DNA from: Thermoplasmata archaeon
Lineage (GTDB): Archaea > Thermoplasmatota > Thermoplasmata > Thermoplasmatales > Thermoplasmataceae
DNA length: 22,831 nucleotides
Reading direction: 5' to 3'
NCBI GenBank assembly: GCA_021806355.1
Contig: JAJZXT010000082.1
Location: 1 to 22,831, forward strand
This document shows, in pieces, positions 14,306-21,790 of this stretch. The notes beneath the pieces were generated by a model. The model was not told the DNA's origin. It searched no databases and saw only the letters and a list, made by a program, of their open reading frames with translations. The translations under genes were made by a program, and so were the position numbers. The first letter of the stretch is position 1. Each line of letters begins with the position of its first letter.

Positions 14306-15687
14306 AAACAGGTAAGGGGAAGAAAAATATTTTGGAACAGAAAGTGAAGTTATTCAAAAGTTATTACAAGAGTAAAGGCTACAAGTGCATATATCGCATC
14401 GTTGATAGCAATCAATCTAACAGGGTTGAAATTTCTCCATATGTAAATAACGTTAGTTTTCCTATGGATGTGATTTTATCGTTAAAGAAAATTAGCTGGA
14501 ATTCAAAAACAGTCGGTAGGATCAGGGCAGACAAGAGGGCAAATCTAATGATCGAAAGGAAAAAGCACGGGCAAAACCCTTCAATGAGAATTTTGGCTGA
14601 AGAAAATTATGCCAGCGAGCTTTATGATATCAATGCCGATGATTCCCTGTTGATATTTGATACAAATTTCATGATCAGGCAGGTGAGCAGCAATCCGGTT
14701 AAATTGAGTGAATACTCATACAGGGTCAGGAATGCAATAGAACTCATGGGGGGCATTCTGTCCAATAATAGAAGAGTGGGGAAGAGGGAACTCCGCAAGA
14801 TCAATTCCCTTGATCTTCCCGGTGGCGGAAAGTACATTATGGATAGCAGAAAGATCGTGCATCTCATACCATGGTTTACTGATCCAGAACCAGATTTATC
14901 AGGAGCACTCATCGGTCTTGATTCATTTTCGGGGAAGCCAATATTTTTAAATATTTGGAATAAACCCTCATATAATTGCATTGTACTCGGTGAGATAGGT
15001 TCAGGAAAAAGCTATTTCAGCAAGGCAATTCTTTTGAGAAATATTGTGCTTGGCCTTGTTGACGAAATTTATATATTCGACCCCATGAACGAATATTTCA
15101 GGGAAACAGAATTGAGTCTTCATTCGGATCTTGATGTTATTCGGTTTGGCAGCGATTCAAAATTTACAGAATCTCACGTAGAATGCGGTTCTGGAACTGG
15201 GGTTACAACAAGGTTATATCGATTTGATGAGGTTGCCAAATCAGAAGAAAACTTTCTAGCCTGCATTGAAGGTATCTTTTACAAGATCAAGGCATCTCCA
15301 AATAAGAGAAAAATTATAATTCTCGACGAAGCCCACCTGCTGATCAGGGGAAAGAAAACAATGGCGGTTTATGTGGAACTTATTCGTTCTTCCAGGCACT
15401 ATAACACTTCTGTTTTTTCAATAACTCAAGGGTTGTCCGAATTCCTTTCATCACAGAAAGGCAATTCAATTATAGAAAATTCGATAAACGTTTTCATCTT
15501 TAGAAACAAGTTCTGGACTGATTTGAAAGCGCTGAATTTCGATCCACAGGACTTTGGGCACACCGATTTTAAAAACCTCTCTGGTGGAAAAGGGGAGTTT
15601 TTCTCTGAATTCTTCTATTTCAGCGGTGGAAAAATGAGAAAGATGGCTTTCATCTCTACTACCTACGAAAAAGGTTTTATCGGGTAA
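14302..15687 (+). CDS. VirB4/CedB-type DNA-transfer ATPase (C-terminal part of a split VirB4)
   Basis: 461 aa. GEIGSGKS (230-237) is a Walker A motif within YNCIVLGEIGSGKSYFSKAI, preceded by the VirB4-type lead-in GALIGLDSFSGKPIFLNIW and followed by EIYIFDPMNEYF (the DPxxEY motif). IIILDEAHLLI holds Walker B with Asp342-Glu343; RSSRHYN (362-368) supplies likely arginine fingers and SITQGLSEFL (Thr375-Gln376) the sensor segment. This order is that of VirB4/TrbE/CedB, hexameric RecA-like ATPases that power pilus assembly or DNA passage. Residues 1-200 contain further VirB4-like features but not the full N-terminal domain, which appears to be in the preceding gene. The start is TTG 14302, inside the upstream stop (TTGA), with GGTGA at 14290-14294. 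Confidence 0.85.
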   Translation: MKTGKGKKNILEQKVKLFKSYYKSKGYKCIYRIVDSNQSNRVEISPYVNNVSFPMDVILSLKKISWNSKTVGRIRADKRANLMIERKKHGQNPSMRILAEENYASELYDINADDSLLIFDTNFMIRQVSSNPVKLSEYSYRVRNAIELMGGILSNNRRVGKRELRKINSLDLPGGGKYIMDSRKIVHLIPWFTDPEPDLSGALIGLDSFSGKPIFLNIWNKPSYNCIVLGEIGSGKSYFSKAILLRNIVLGLVDEIYIFDPMNEYFRETELSLHSDLDVIRFGSDSKFTESHVECGSGTGVTTRLYRFDEVAKSEENFLACIEGIFYKIKASPNKRKIIILDEAHLLIRGKKTMAVYVELIRSSRHYNTSVFSITQGLSEFLSSQKGNSIIENSINVFIFRNKFWTDLKALNFDPQDFGHTDFKNLSGGKGEFFSEFFYFSGGKMRKMAFISTTYEKGFIG

Positions 15688-15689
15688 AT

Positions 15690-15941
15690 TTATTCTTTTG
15701 GCTTTGGCAATCGCTTCTTTGTCTCGCCAAGCACTATAGCCATGAAACCAAAAGCTATAAAGACCACAACGAGAGAGTAAAGCCCAGGATCGGTCCAGGC
15801 ATCAAAATAATCTGCCCATGCGAAGTAATATGCCAGTCCTGCAGTAAGGAGGAAAAGGCCTATGGCAATTGTTGCATTATCATACGTTATCTTCTTGAGA
15901 ATCCTTTCTACTGTGGTGCCAGATGATTTTTCCGATTCCAT
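15690..15941 (-). CDS. Small two-helix membrane protein, unknown
   Basis: 83 aa from the ATG at 15941. Two membrane helices (about TIAIGLFLLTAGLAYYFAWA and YSLVVVFIAFGFMAIVLGET) flank a short acidic loop, with a basic tail (KKRLPKPKE). I do not recognise a family. An ATG at 16016 would extend it by 25 residues, but the IYIYISYY stretch is the translated TATA element at 15967-15976, so 15941 is preferred. It converges with the VirB4-like gene, ending two bases from its stop. Confidence 0.65.
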   Translation of the reverse strand: MESEKSSGTTVERILKKITYDNATIAIGLFLLTAGLAYYFAWADYFDAWTDPGLYSLVVVFIAFGFMAIVLGETKKRLPKPKE

Positions 15942-15966
15942 TTTAATTAATCTGTAATAAGAAATG

Positions 15967-15976
15967 TATATATAAA
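15967..15976 (-). promoter_or_regulatory. TATA element of the small membrane protein gene
   Basis: TTTATATATA on the minus strand, about 26-35 nt upstream of the ATG at 15941. Confidence 0.45.
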
Positions 15977-16118
15977 TTCCTATCTTTTTCGGAGTGAAAT
16001 GAAGTTCGTCTGACATCCCTCATTGTAATGTCTCTCAGGAAAACCTGTTTTTTACTGTTTCCTTCTAAATCCAGTCATTACCACAAACTTATTAGCGGTG
16101 TAGAAATTCAGGTAAACT

Positions 16119-16481
16119 ATGCCCGACATTGCAGAACAGTTCTTTAACTGCTCGGATAGAGAGAGAGCAATATTCGAAGCGGGAATAAAACTAGGAACGA
16201 TTTACCACCAATACGTTGGGGCACCAGTTAGCCTTTCCAATCTACAGTCTCTTGAGGAAGCGATAAGGCAGAGCGTTCTTGTCCAACCATTTGTAGATGA
16301 GGCATCAGTCAGGATAAACCCTGATAATATTAACAGGCATAAGGGCACATATAAATACATCACTCTCACCGGGGACATGCTTGATGTAAGCTTGAGTATC
16401 CGTTACAAAGGATCAAAAGTGAAAGCAAGGCTTCGTTATATCCACGAAATGGATTACCCTTTAATGTATCTGGAGGATTAA
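16119..16481 (+). CDS. mptD: Archaeal dihydroneopterin aldolase (MptD family)
   Basis: 120 aa. EQFFNCSDRERAIFEAGIKL followed by GTIYHQYVGAPVS is the family opening, followed by LEEAIRQSVLVQPFVDEASV and GDMLDVSLSIRYKGSKVKAR. The family converts 7,8-dihydroneopterin to 6-hydroxymethyl-7,8-dihydropterin plus glycolaldehyde in archaeal pterin/folate-type cofactor synthesis and is unrelated in fold to bacterial FolB. The length is normal. It starts an operon: the NTPase gene begins three bases after its stop. There is no clear TATA box immediately upstream. Confidence 0.88.
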   Translation: MPDIAEQFFNCSDRERAIFEAGIKLGTIYHQYVGAPVSLSNLQSLEEAIRQSVLVQPFVDEASVRINPDNINRHKGTYKYITLTGDMLDVSLSIRYKGSKVKARLRYIHEMDYPLMYLED

Positions 16482-16484
16482 GTA

Positions 16485-17027
16485 ATGGCAGTTAAGATAG
16501 GAATCACAGGACCGGTAGGCAGTATAAAGGCAGAAGCTTTATCAAAGATAATGGATACCCTGATCAAGGATGGAAAAATTGTCCATGGGGTTCTCGTCAG
16601 CGAGATCATCGATCAGGGCAAGCTTAAGGCTTATTCCATTTTAGATATATATACAAAGAGAAGAGTTGTGTTTGCCGAACTTGGTCTTGTTTCAAGGGTA
16701 AAGATAGATAAACTCGGTGTTGACACCAGGCTTTTGGAAGAAATATTGATACCAAGCATGAAAAAGGCCAGGGAAGCCGCAGATGTAATCGTGATAGACG
16801 AGATCGGTAAACTGGAGAATACGACCAGAAACATACAGAAAGAAATCATGGACACCCTGAATTATACCAAGCCACTTATAGTTACATTGCACAAGAAGTC
16901 CAGAAACCCTGTTCTGCAGGAGATAAGAAGTCTTGAGGGTGTAAGGGTATTTGATATTACACCAATAAACAGGAATATACTTCCATTCAAGGTTCTCCGG
17001 GTGCTTAACGGAGAGGAAAATCCATAA
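16485..17027 (+). CDS. THEP1-like nucleoside-triphosphatase with degenerate P-loop
   Basis: 180 aa. The fold order fits the THEP1/NTPase_1 family: an N-terminal P-loop region (KIGITGPVGSIKAEALSKIM), GKIVHGVLVSEIIDQGKLKA in place of the usual 'GfytpEvr', then DVIVIDEIGKLE as Walker B and KPLIVTLHKKSRNPVLQEIR. In family members this enzyme hydrolyses NTPs. Here the P-loop GPVGSIKA keeps Gly9 and Lys15, but Ile14 replaces Gly and Ala16 replaces the Thr/Ser that holds magnesium, so activity may be weak, altered or lost. It lies between mptD and trm1 in a compact operon. Confidence 0.8.
   Translation: MAVKIGITGPVGSIKAEALSKIMDTLIKDGKIVHGVLVSEIIDQGKLKAYSILDIYTKRRVVFAELGLVSRVKIDKLGVDTRLLEEILIPSMKKAREAADVIVIDEIGKLENTTRNIQKEIMDTLNYTKPLIVTLHKKSRNPVLQEIRSLEGVRVFDITPINRNILPFKVLRVLNGEENP
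17010..17016 (+). promoter_or_regulatory. Ribosome-binding site that supports a non-standard trm1 start
   Basis: GGAGAGG lies 7 nt before the ATA codon at 17024. No ATG, GTG or TTG lies within the spacing of this site in the trm1 frame. Confidence 0.45.
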
Positions 17028-18079
17028 CAGTTATCAGGGAAGGCTCAGCTACAGTAGAAATAGGAAGTGATATAGCCGAAAGCGGGCCAGGCAAGATTCA
17101 AGCTGGGTTTTTTAATCAGGAGCAGAGGTCGAATAGAGATCTGACGATTCTTTTTCTGAATGCCCTTAAGCCAAAATTATTCCTTGATGGTTTCGGTGCG
17201 ACTGGCATCAGGGGAATAAGAGTAAGTCTTGAAACTGACACTCAGGCAGTTATCTCTGAGCGATCTGAAAAGAGCTACAGAATCCTTGAGAAAAATGTCG
17301 CATCGAATAAATCCGGGGCAGAGACACATTGGTCTTCCTTTGAAGAGATGGTAACCAGATACGAATTTGATTTCATCGACGTGGATCCATATGGATCAAT
17401 TATACCTTACCTGGACATTTCACTCGATAATGTTAGGAACAGGGGATACATTGGCTTTACAGCGACAGACCTTTCTCCACTGTCTGGAGCTTTGCCTGAA
17501 AAAACATTCCGGCGATATGGCTCGGTGATTCCCAAATCCATGATGCGACACGAATTGGGGATAAGGAATCTCATTGGAACCATAGCAAGAAGAGCTGCTT
17601 CTCTGGATTGCGGAATTGAACCAATGCTTTCATTCTGGCATAAGCACTATTACAGAGTCTTTGTGAAAATTACAAGGGGAGCCTCAAAGGCTGATGATAC
17701 CCTTCGAAATGTTGGGATACTAGATCTGGAGGAAATATTGGGAAATGGGTATAACGGAATTTCTGCAGGACCCATATGGAGGGGAAAAATTGAAAATTTC
17801 TTTAATGGGCAATACGTAGATTTTGGTGAAAAATCACAGGCAACAGACGCATCGATGAATTTTCTAAATTCGCTAAAGTTTGAAGACACCTCAGTTTTAT
17901 TCTGTGATCTTGGGGAAATCTTTTCAAGAAACCATAGGGACATTCCATCAATAAAAAAAGCTCAGGATATTGCAATAAAAAACGGAATAAAGGCAATCAA
18001 TCGTACCCATTTTTCACTGACTGGTTTAAAGATGGATAATTTAAGGCTTTTCTGCGATTTAGCATCTGGGGATTTTTAG
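17024..18079 (+). CDS. trm1: tRNA (guanine-26-N2)-dimethyltransferase Trm1
   Basis: 351 aa if read from 17024. The family pattern starts near the N-terminus (VIREGSATVEI), then FFNQEQRSNRDLTI (substrate entry), FLDGFGATGIRGIR (SAM motif I), FDFIDVDPYGSIIPYLD (motif IV with the DPYGS catalytic loop), ATDLSPLSGA, and in the C-terminal domain MLSFWHKHYYRVFVKITRG and GPIWRGKI. The enzyme makes m2(2)G26 in tRNA. The frame is open from 17009, but no ATG, GTG or TTG occurs before 17348, which would cut off the SAM-binding half. The most likely start is ATA at 17024, overlapping the upstream TAA (ATAA) and 7 nt after GGAGAGG. The alternative is a point mutation or base-call error of an ATGA overlap. 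Confidence 0.85.
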   Translation: MTVIREGSATVEIGSDIAESGPGKIQAGFFNQEQRSNRDLTILFLNALKPKLFLDGFGATGIRGIRVSLETDTQAVISERSEKSYRILEKNVASNKSGAETHWSSFEEMVTRYEFDFIDVDPYGSIIPYLDISLDNVRNRGYIGFTATDLSPLSGALPEKTFRRYGSVIPKSMMRHELGIRNLIGTIARRAASLDCGIEPMLSFWHKHYYRVFVKITRGASKADDTLRNVGILDLEEILGNGYNGISAGPIWRGKIENFFNGQYVDFGEKSQATDASMNFLNSLKFEDTSVLFCDLGEIFSRNHRDIPSIKKAQDIAIKNGIKAINRTHFSLTGLKMDNLRLFCDLASGDF

Positions 18080-18364
18080 ATAGAGGACGACATCAAAGCA
18101 AGTGAAAACTTGCCAAATATTGTGGTTTCTGTGTTAATACTCTCGCTCCCTTCTCATGAGAAGATTTAGTCAAGTAGAGGTAATACTACCTCGTCGCTTC
18201 GTTCAGATCTGCCATGTTCTATAGTGGAGATGATTCTCAGGAAAGCCAACAAAAATTTAAATCGTTGATATATCGCCTCGTATACGATAGATATTCTAAG
18301 AAGAGAAATTAAATCAAAGAAGAAGTGAAACAAATAATTATATATTAGCACTTCATGCGTTTTA
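18080..18364 (+). other. Intergenic region with two palindromes and a TATA element
   Basis: No convincing gene. It holds a perfect 14-bp palindrome CTTCTCATGAGAAG (18150-18163), an inverted repeat GAGGTA-ATAC-TACCTC (18177-18192) and TTATATATT (18338-18346), which lies about 20-27 nt before the ATG of the surface-protein gene. The short minus-strand frame here (ERSDEV-like peptide) is judged non-coding. Confidence 0.5.
18338..18346 (+). promoter_or_regulatory. TATA element of the surface-protein gene
   Basis: TTATATATT centred 23 nt upstream of the ATG at 18365, fitting a leaderless transcript. Confidence 0.5.
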
Positions 18365-20827
18365 ATGAAAAATATCCTTCTAACGCTATCTGTTCTGCTC
18401 ATGGCAATAATGTTCATGGGGACATCGTTTGTTGTAGCAACCGATCATGCCGGTTTGCTTGTAGCTTCAGGAAGCAAATCCAATGTTAATGGCGTTCCGT
18501 TTGCTCAAGCCAGTGTAACATCTAATGCAGGGTACGGAAAATACAACTCTGCCTCAGTTCGTGGATATCTTCTCAAGGAGAATATTGGCATGAACGCATA
18601 TTCAGGTCCAACAGACAAGGTTATTCAAAACATCACTGTTGGTATAAGGCCCCATGCAATAGCATTTGACAGTTCAAACGGGAATGTGTATGTCACGAAC
18701 TGTGGTTCAGATGGCGTCTCCGTAATAGACGGTTCAACAAATAAGGTTATTCAAACCATCGCTGTTGGCAAAGGCCCTGTTGGAGTGGCATTCGATAGTT
18801 CTAACGGAAATGTGTATGTCTCGAACCATCGCTCTAGCAGCGTTTCCGTAATAGACGCCTCAACTAATAAGGTTATTCAAAATATCACCGTAGGTTCAAG
18901 TTCATGCCTGGAAGGGATTGCATTCGACAGTTCAAACAGGTATGTGTATGTTGTGGGCTGTGGTTCAGGAAGCATCTCCGTTATAGACGGTTCAACAAAT
19001 AAGGTTATTCAAAACATCACTGTTGGTGAAAGCCCTAATGGAGCTGCATACGATAGTTCTAACGGGAATGTGTATGTCACGAACGGTTGTTCAAGCTGCG
19101 TCTCCGTAATAGACGGTTCAACAAATAAGGTTATTCAAAACATCACTGTTGGCAATACTCCAGTTGCACCAGCATTCGACAGTTCCAACGGGAACATATA
19201 TGTCCCAAAAGAGTGCTCTCGCAATGTATCAGTAATAAACGGTTCAACAAATAAGGTTATTCAAAACATCACTGTTGGTGAAAGCCCTAATGGAGCTGCA
19301 TACGATAGTTCTAACGGGAATGTGTATGTCGCGAACTGTGGTTCAAACAACGTCTCAGTAATAAATGGTTCAACAAATAAGGTTATTCAAAACATCGCCG
19401 TGGGTTCATGTCCAGCAGGAGTAGCATTCGACAGTTTAAACGGGCATGTGTATGTTGCGAGCTCTATTTCAGACACCGTTTCGGTTTTGGGATACGTAAG
19501 ATATGCTGTCACCTTTACCGAAGCGGGACTACCTTCTGGATCAGATTGGTATATGAACATAACAGGACATGATTCTGGAGCATTGACAGGAACTACATAT
19601 TCTGTAAATTTGACTAATGGAACATTTGTATACACAATACAGACTAACAATAAGCTATACGAACCTTCAACATCCTCAGGTTCTTTAATGATTAATGGGA
19701 GTGCTGTAACAAAATCGATAACATTCTTCCAGGTAAGCAAGATCACATTCACAGAAACAGGATTGCCTTCTGGCACCGTCTGGTATGTAAATGTGACTAA
19801 CAGCACCGGATTTACCTTCCATGAAAACTCATCAACTAATACAATCACATTCAACCTGATCAATGGCACTTACAGTTTCTTAAATTCTACAAGCGACAAG
19901 ATATACGAACCATCCTCATATGCCGGTACATTTACCGTCTCTGGAACTGCAGTGAATTTGCCTTCTGTCACTTTCTCAAAGGTAACATACAAAGTTACAT
20001 TCACAGAAACAGGCCTTCCGTCAGGTACCACATGGTATGCTAACGTTACCAACAGCATCGGATTTACCTTCCATGGAAACTCATCAACTAATACAATCAC
20101 ATTCAACCTGATCAATGGCACTTACAGTTTCTTAAATTCTACAAGCGACAAGATATACGAACCATCCTCATATACCGGTACATTTACCGTCTCTGGAACT
20201 GCAGTGAATTTGCCTTCTGTCACTTTCTCAAAGGTAACATACAAAGTTACATTCACAGAAACAGGATTGCCTACCGGTTCTGATTGGTACGTGAATATAA
20301 CAGGACAAACTTCATCCGGTCCAATCACCGGAACATCATACTCAATCTACCTCGCCAACGCTTCATATTCCTACAATGTACAAACATCCAATAAAATCTA
20401 CGAACCTTCACACTCAAATTCATTTACAGTCAATGGAAATACAGTATCCCAAGCTATAACATTCTCAACAGTAACATACAAAGTTACATTCACAGAAACA
20501 GGATTGCCTACCGGTTCTGATTGGTACGTGAATATAACAGGACATGATTCTGGAGCATTAACTGGAGTAAATTATTCTGTTATGTTAACAAATGGAACAT
20601 ATGCATACACCATAGGAACCAACAATACAAATTACAATGCTTCCAACAGTACAGTAATAGTTAATGGCCACTCCAAGACAGTAACAATCACATTCACCTC
20701 TTCTTCATCGCCATCGAAACAATCTCCTTCTGGCATATCGAGCATGGAACTTTACGGAATAATTGGAGCAGCGGTTGCAGTGATAATTGTGGGTTCAGCA
20801 GTGTTCATGATCAGGAAGAAGAAGTAA
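18365..20827 (+). CDS. Cell-surface protein with YVTN beta-propeller and ETGLP repeats
   Basis: 820 aa. A signal peptide (about 1-25, NILLTLSVLLMAIMFMG) is followed by a linker, then seven repeats of about 42 residues from 85 to 375 (pattern KVIQNITVG...AFDSSNGNVYV...VSVIDGSTN), enough for one seven-bladed YVTN-type propeller. Five repeats of about 75-84 residues follow, each opening with VTFTETGLPSG and a WYVN-type segment, a beta-sandwich-like module common in surface proteins of Thermoplasmatales. A Ser-rich spacer and a C-terminal helix (about 797-816, IIGAAVAVIIVGSAVFMI) with a RKKK stop-transfer end anchor it in the membrane. Many NxS/T sequons suggest heavy glycosylation. The role is probably adhesion or cell envelope; the ligand is unknown. 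Confidence 0.85.
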   Translation: MKNILLTLSVLLMAIMFMGTSFVVATDHAGLLVASGSKSNVNGVPFAQASVTSNAGYGKYNSASVRGYLLKENIGMNAYSGPTDKVIQNITVGIRPHAIAFDSSNGNVYVTNCGSDGVSVIDGSTNKVIQTIAVGKGPVGVAFDSSNGNVYVSNHRSSSVSVIDASTNKVIQNITVGSSSCLEGIAFDSSNRYVYVVGCGSGSISVIDGSTNKVIQNITVGESPNGAAYDSSNGNVYVTNGCSSCVSVIDGSTNKVIQNITVGNTPVAPAFDSSNGNIYVPKECSRNVSVINGSTNKVIQNITVGESPNGAAYDSSNGNVYVANCGSNNVSVINGSTNKVIQNIAVGSCPAGVAFDSLNGHVYVASSISDTVSVLGYVRYAVTFTEAGLPSGSDWYMNITGHDSGALTGTTYSVNLTNGTFVYTIQTNNKLYEPSTSSGSLMINGSAVTKSITFFQVSKITFTETGLPSGTVWYVNVTNSTGFTFHENSSTNTITFNLINGTYSFLNSTSDKIYEPSSYAGTFTVSGTAVNLPSVTFSKVTYKVTFTETGLPSGTTWYANVTNSIGFTFHGNSSTNTITFNLINGTYSFLNSTSDKIYEPSSYTGTFTVSGTAVNLPSVTFSKVTYKVTFTETGLPTGSDWYVNITGQTSSGPITGTSYSIYLANASYSYNVQTSNKIYEPSHSNSFTVNGNTVSQAITFSTVTYKVTFTETGLPTGSDWYVNITGHDSGALTGVNYSVMLTNGTYAYTIGTNNTNYNASNSTVIVNGHSKTVTITFTSSSSPSKQSPSGISSMELYGIIGAAVAVIIVGSAVFMIRKKK
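18617..19490 (+). repeat. Seven tandem YVTN repeats of about 126 bp
   Basis: Seven in-frame repeats, most 42 codons long, each with AATAAGGTTATTCAAAA-like DNA at the start. Repeats 4 and 6 share long identical stretches, which suggests recent duplication or gene conversion. Confidence 0.85.
19811..20265 (+). repeat. Near-identical 252-bp tandem repeat within ETGLP modules 2 and 3
   Basis: The 203 bases at 19811-20013 recur at 20063-20265 with only two differences that I can see (GAAAAC versus GGAAAC and TATGCC versus TATACC). The period is 252 bp, exactly 84 codons, so gain or loss of a unit keeps the frame. Confidence 0.9.
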
Positions 20828-21117
20828 ACTCTTCCCAATCAAATTCTCCTGAATGAAAATGAATGTTAAAAAATCATTAATTACTAATAAGCCTCTCTTT
20901 TTAAGAATATCAAGGATATTCATTCTTCAAAAGTGGTGGAAATGATTTGCATATAATGCATGGAGAAATAGTTGCACGATATGTTCCTCCTATCACATAA
21001 TAACAACAATTACTCAGGACTATTGAAGGCAATCTAGAGACTTGTTTCGCACAATATATTTAATAAATTTTACCGTTATTCTTAGAATGTTTTCTCATTA
21101 AGAAATAAAACTCTAAT
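20828..21117. other. Intergenic region between the surface protein and vapC
   Basis: AT-rich, with no convincing gene. A hairpin GAATATC-AAG-GATATTC lies at 20905-20921 after a run of T residues, and TGCAT-ATA-ATGCA at 20948-20960. The T-run at about 20898-20902 may end the surface-protein transcript. Confidence 0.4.
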
Positions 21118-21504
21118 TCAACATATTGTTGTGTTAATTCCTAAATCTTTTGATACAGATCCTTGCCTCACATCCGAGGTGATAAGATCGTAACCTTCTA
21201 GAAAAGCAGCTGCTATAAAAAGAGAATCATATATTGTAATTTTATATTTGACAGCCATTTCGAAAGCTTTACCTAAGTATTTCCTCTGTGCCAGAAACTT
21301 CCCAATGCGCTGAAATTCTATCAGAAGTTCCAGGGCATTTACCTCATCGAATTCTCCCCGATTCACCTTCTTCCACAAGGCGTTTCCAAGTTCTTTTATT
21401 GAGAGTTCTATGGTAATGGGCTCATAAAGGTATTCCCGCAGATTTCTCCAACCTGGCTCTTGTGAGAAGAACTTAACTATTGTCGAGGAATCAATGACCC
21501 TCAT
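21118..21504 (-). CDS. vapC: VapC-type PIN-domain ribonuclease toxin
   Basis: 128 aa from the ATG at 21504; a GTG at 21516 would add four residues (MRIG). The PIN acidic residues are in place: Asp4 in MRVIDSSTIVKFF, Glu in IKELGNALW, Asp in ITIYDSLFIAAA and Asp in ITSDVRQ. PIN toxins cleave RNA, often tRNA or rRNA, when freed from their antitoxin. It overlaps the antitoxin gene by 14 nt, the normal antitoxin-toxin order. TTG or ATG alternatives do not change the domain. Confidence 0.9.
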   Translation of the reverse strand: MRVIDSSTIVKFFSQEPGWRNLREYLYEPITIELSIKELGNALWKKVNRGEFDEVNALELLIEFQRIGKFLAQRKYLGKAFEMAVKYKITIYDSLFIAAAFLEGYDLITSDVRQGSVSKDLGINTTIC

Positions 21505-21733
21505 CCCTATCCTCACGAATAGATCTCACTGCAAAACCTGCTTCTGAAGGCTTTGAATGTTGTTGTATCATCGATTCCAGCTTATCAATGGTATTTCTAA
21601 CATCCTTTTTCCATGCTAAATCTTCAAGATATTTTCTAACTTCCTCTGACGGGTGTATTCCCAGATTCCTTAATTTTTCCATAGTCCCCTTTTTGAGACG
21701 CACACTGATAACTTCATTCTCCTTTGATACCAC
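21491..21733 (-). CDS. vapB: VapB-type antitoxin
   Basis: 80 aa. EVISVRLKKGTMEKLRNLGI is a ribbon-helix-helix-like DNA-binding start, followed by HPSEEVRKYLEDLAWKKDVR and a helix (NTIDKLESMIQQ) with a polar tail that would wrap around the toxin. It lies directly upstream of vapC with an overlap. Direct repeats TAAACATTG, 24 bp apart, at 21758-21790 may form its operator. Such antitoxins repress their own operon, which is family knowledge. Confidence 0.85.
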   Translation of the reverse strand: MVSKENEVISVRLKKGTMEKLRNLGIHPSEEVRKYLEDLAWKKDVRNTIDKLESMIQQHSKPSEAGFAVRSIREDRDEGH

Positions 21734-21757
21734 GTCTTTGTATTAGTTACATAGAGA

Positions 21758-21790
21758 TAAACATTGTTGTAATTAATCTAGTAAACATTG
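21758..21790. repeat. Direct repeats upstream of vapB
   Basis: TAAACATTG occurs at 21758-21766 and 21782-21790, and the bases that follow are also similar. They lie 25-57 bp upstream of the vapB ATG, where an operator would be expected. Confidence 0.4.

Noticed and set aside
10395..15687. The whole exported-protein/VirB-like block as an integrated plasmid or virus
   Set aside because: No integrase, relaxase, replication gene, tRNA target duplication or flanking repeat is visible; it sits between core genes. It remains possible if the block is absent in relatives.
18166..18417. 83-codon minus-strand frame across the surface-protein start (ends ERSDEVVLPLLD)
   Set aside because: It overlaps the TATA element and start of a real gene and includes a palindromic region; peptides such as ERSDEV often come from repetitive extragenic sequences.
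18617..19490. Regular repeats that might suggest a CRISPR array
   Set aside because: The period is about 126 bp, fully in frame, with conserved protein pattern; it encodes propeller blades. No CRISPR-like direct repeats of 24-37 bp with unique spacers were seen anywhere in the window.
19387..19869. Antisense open frames of 68-160 codons under the ETGLP repeats
   Set aside because: They repeat with the coding strand's own period and are shadows of the surface-protein gene.
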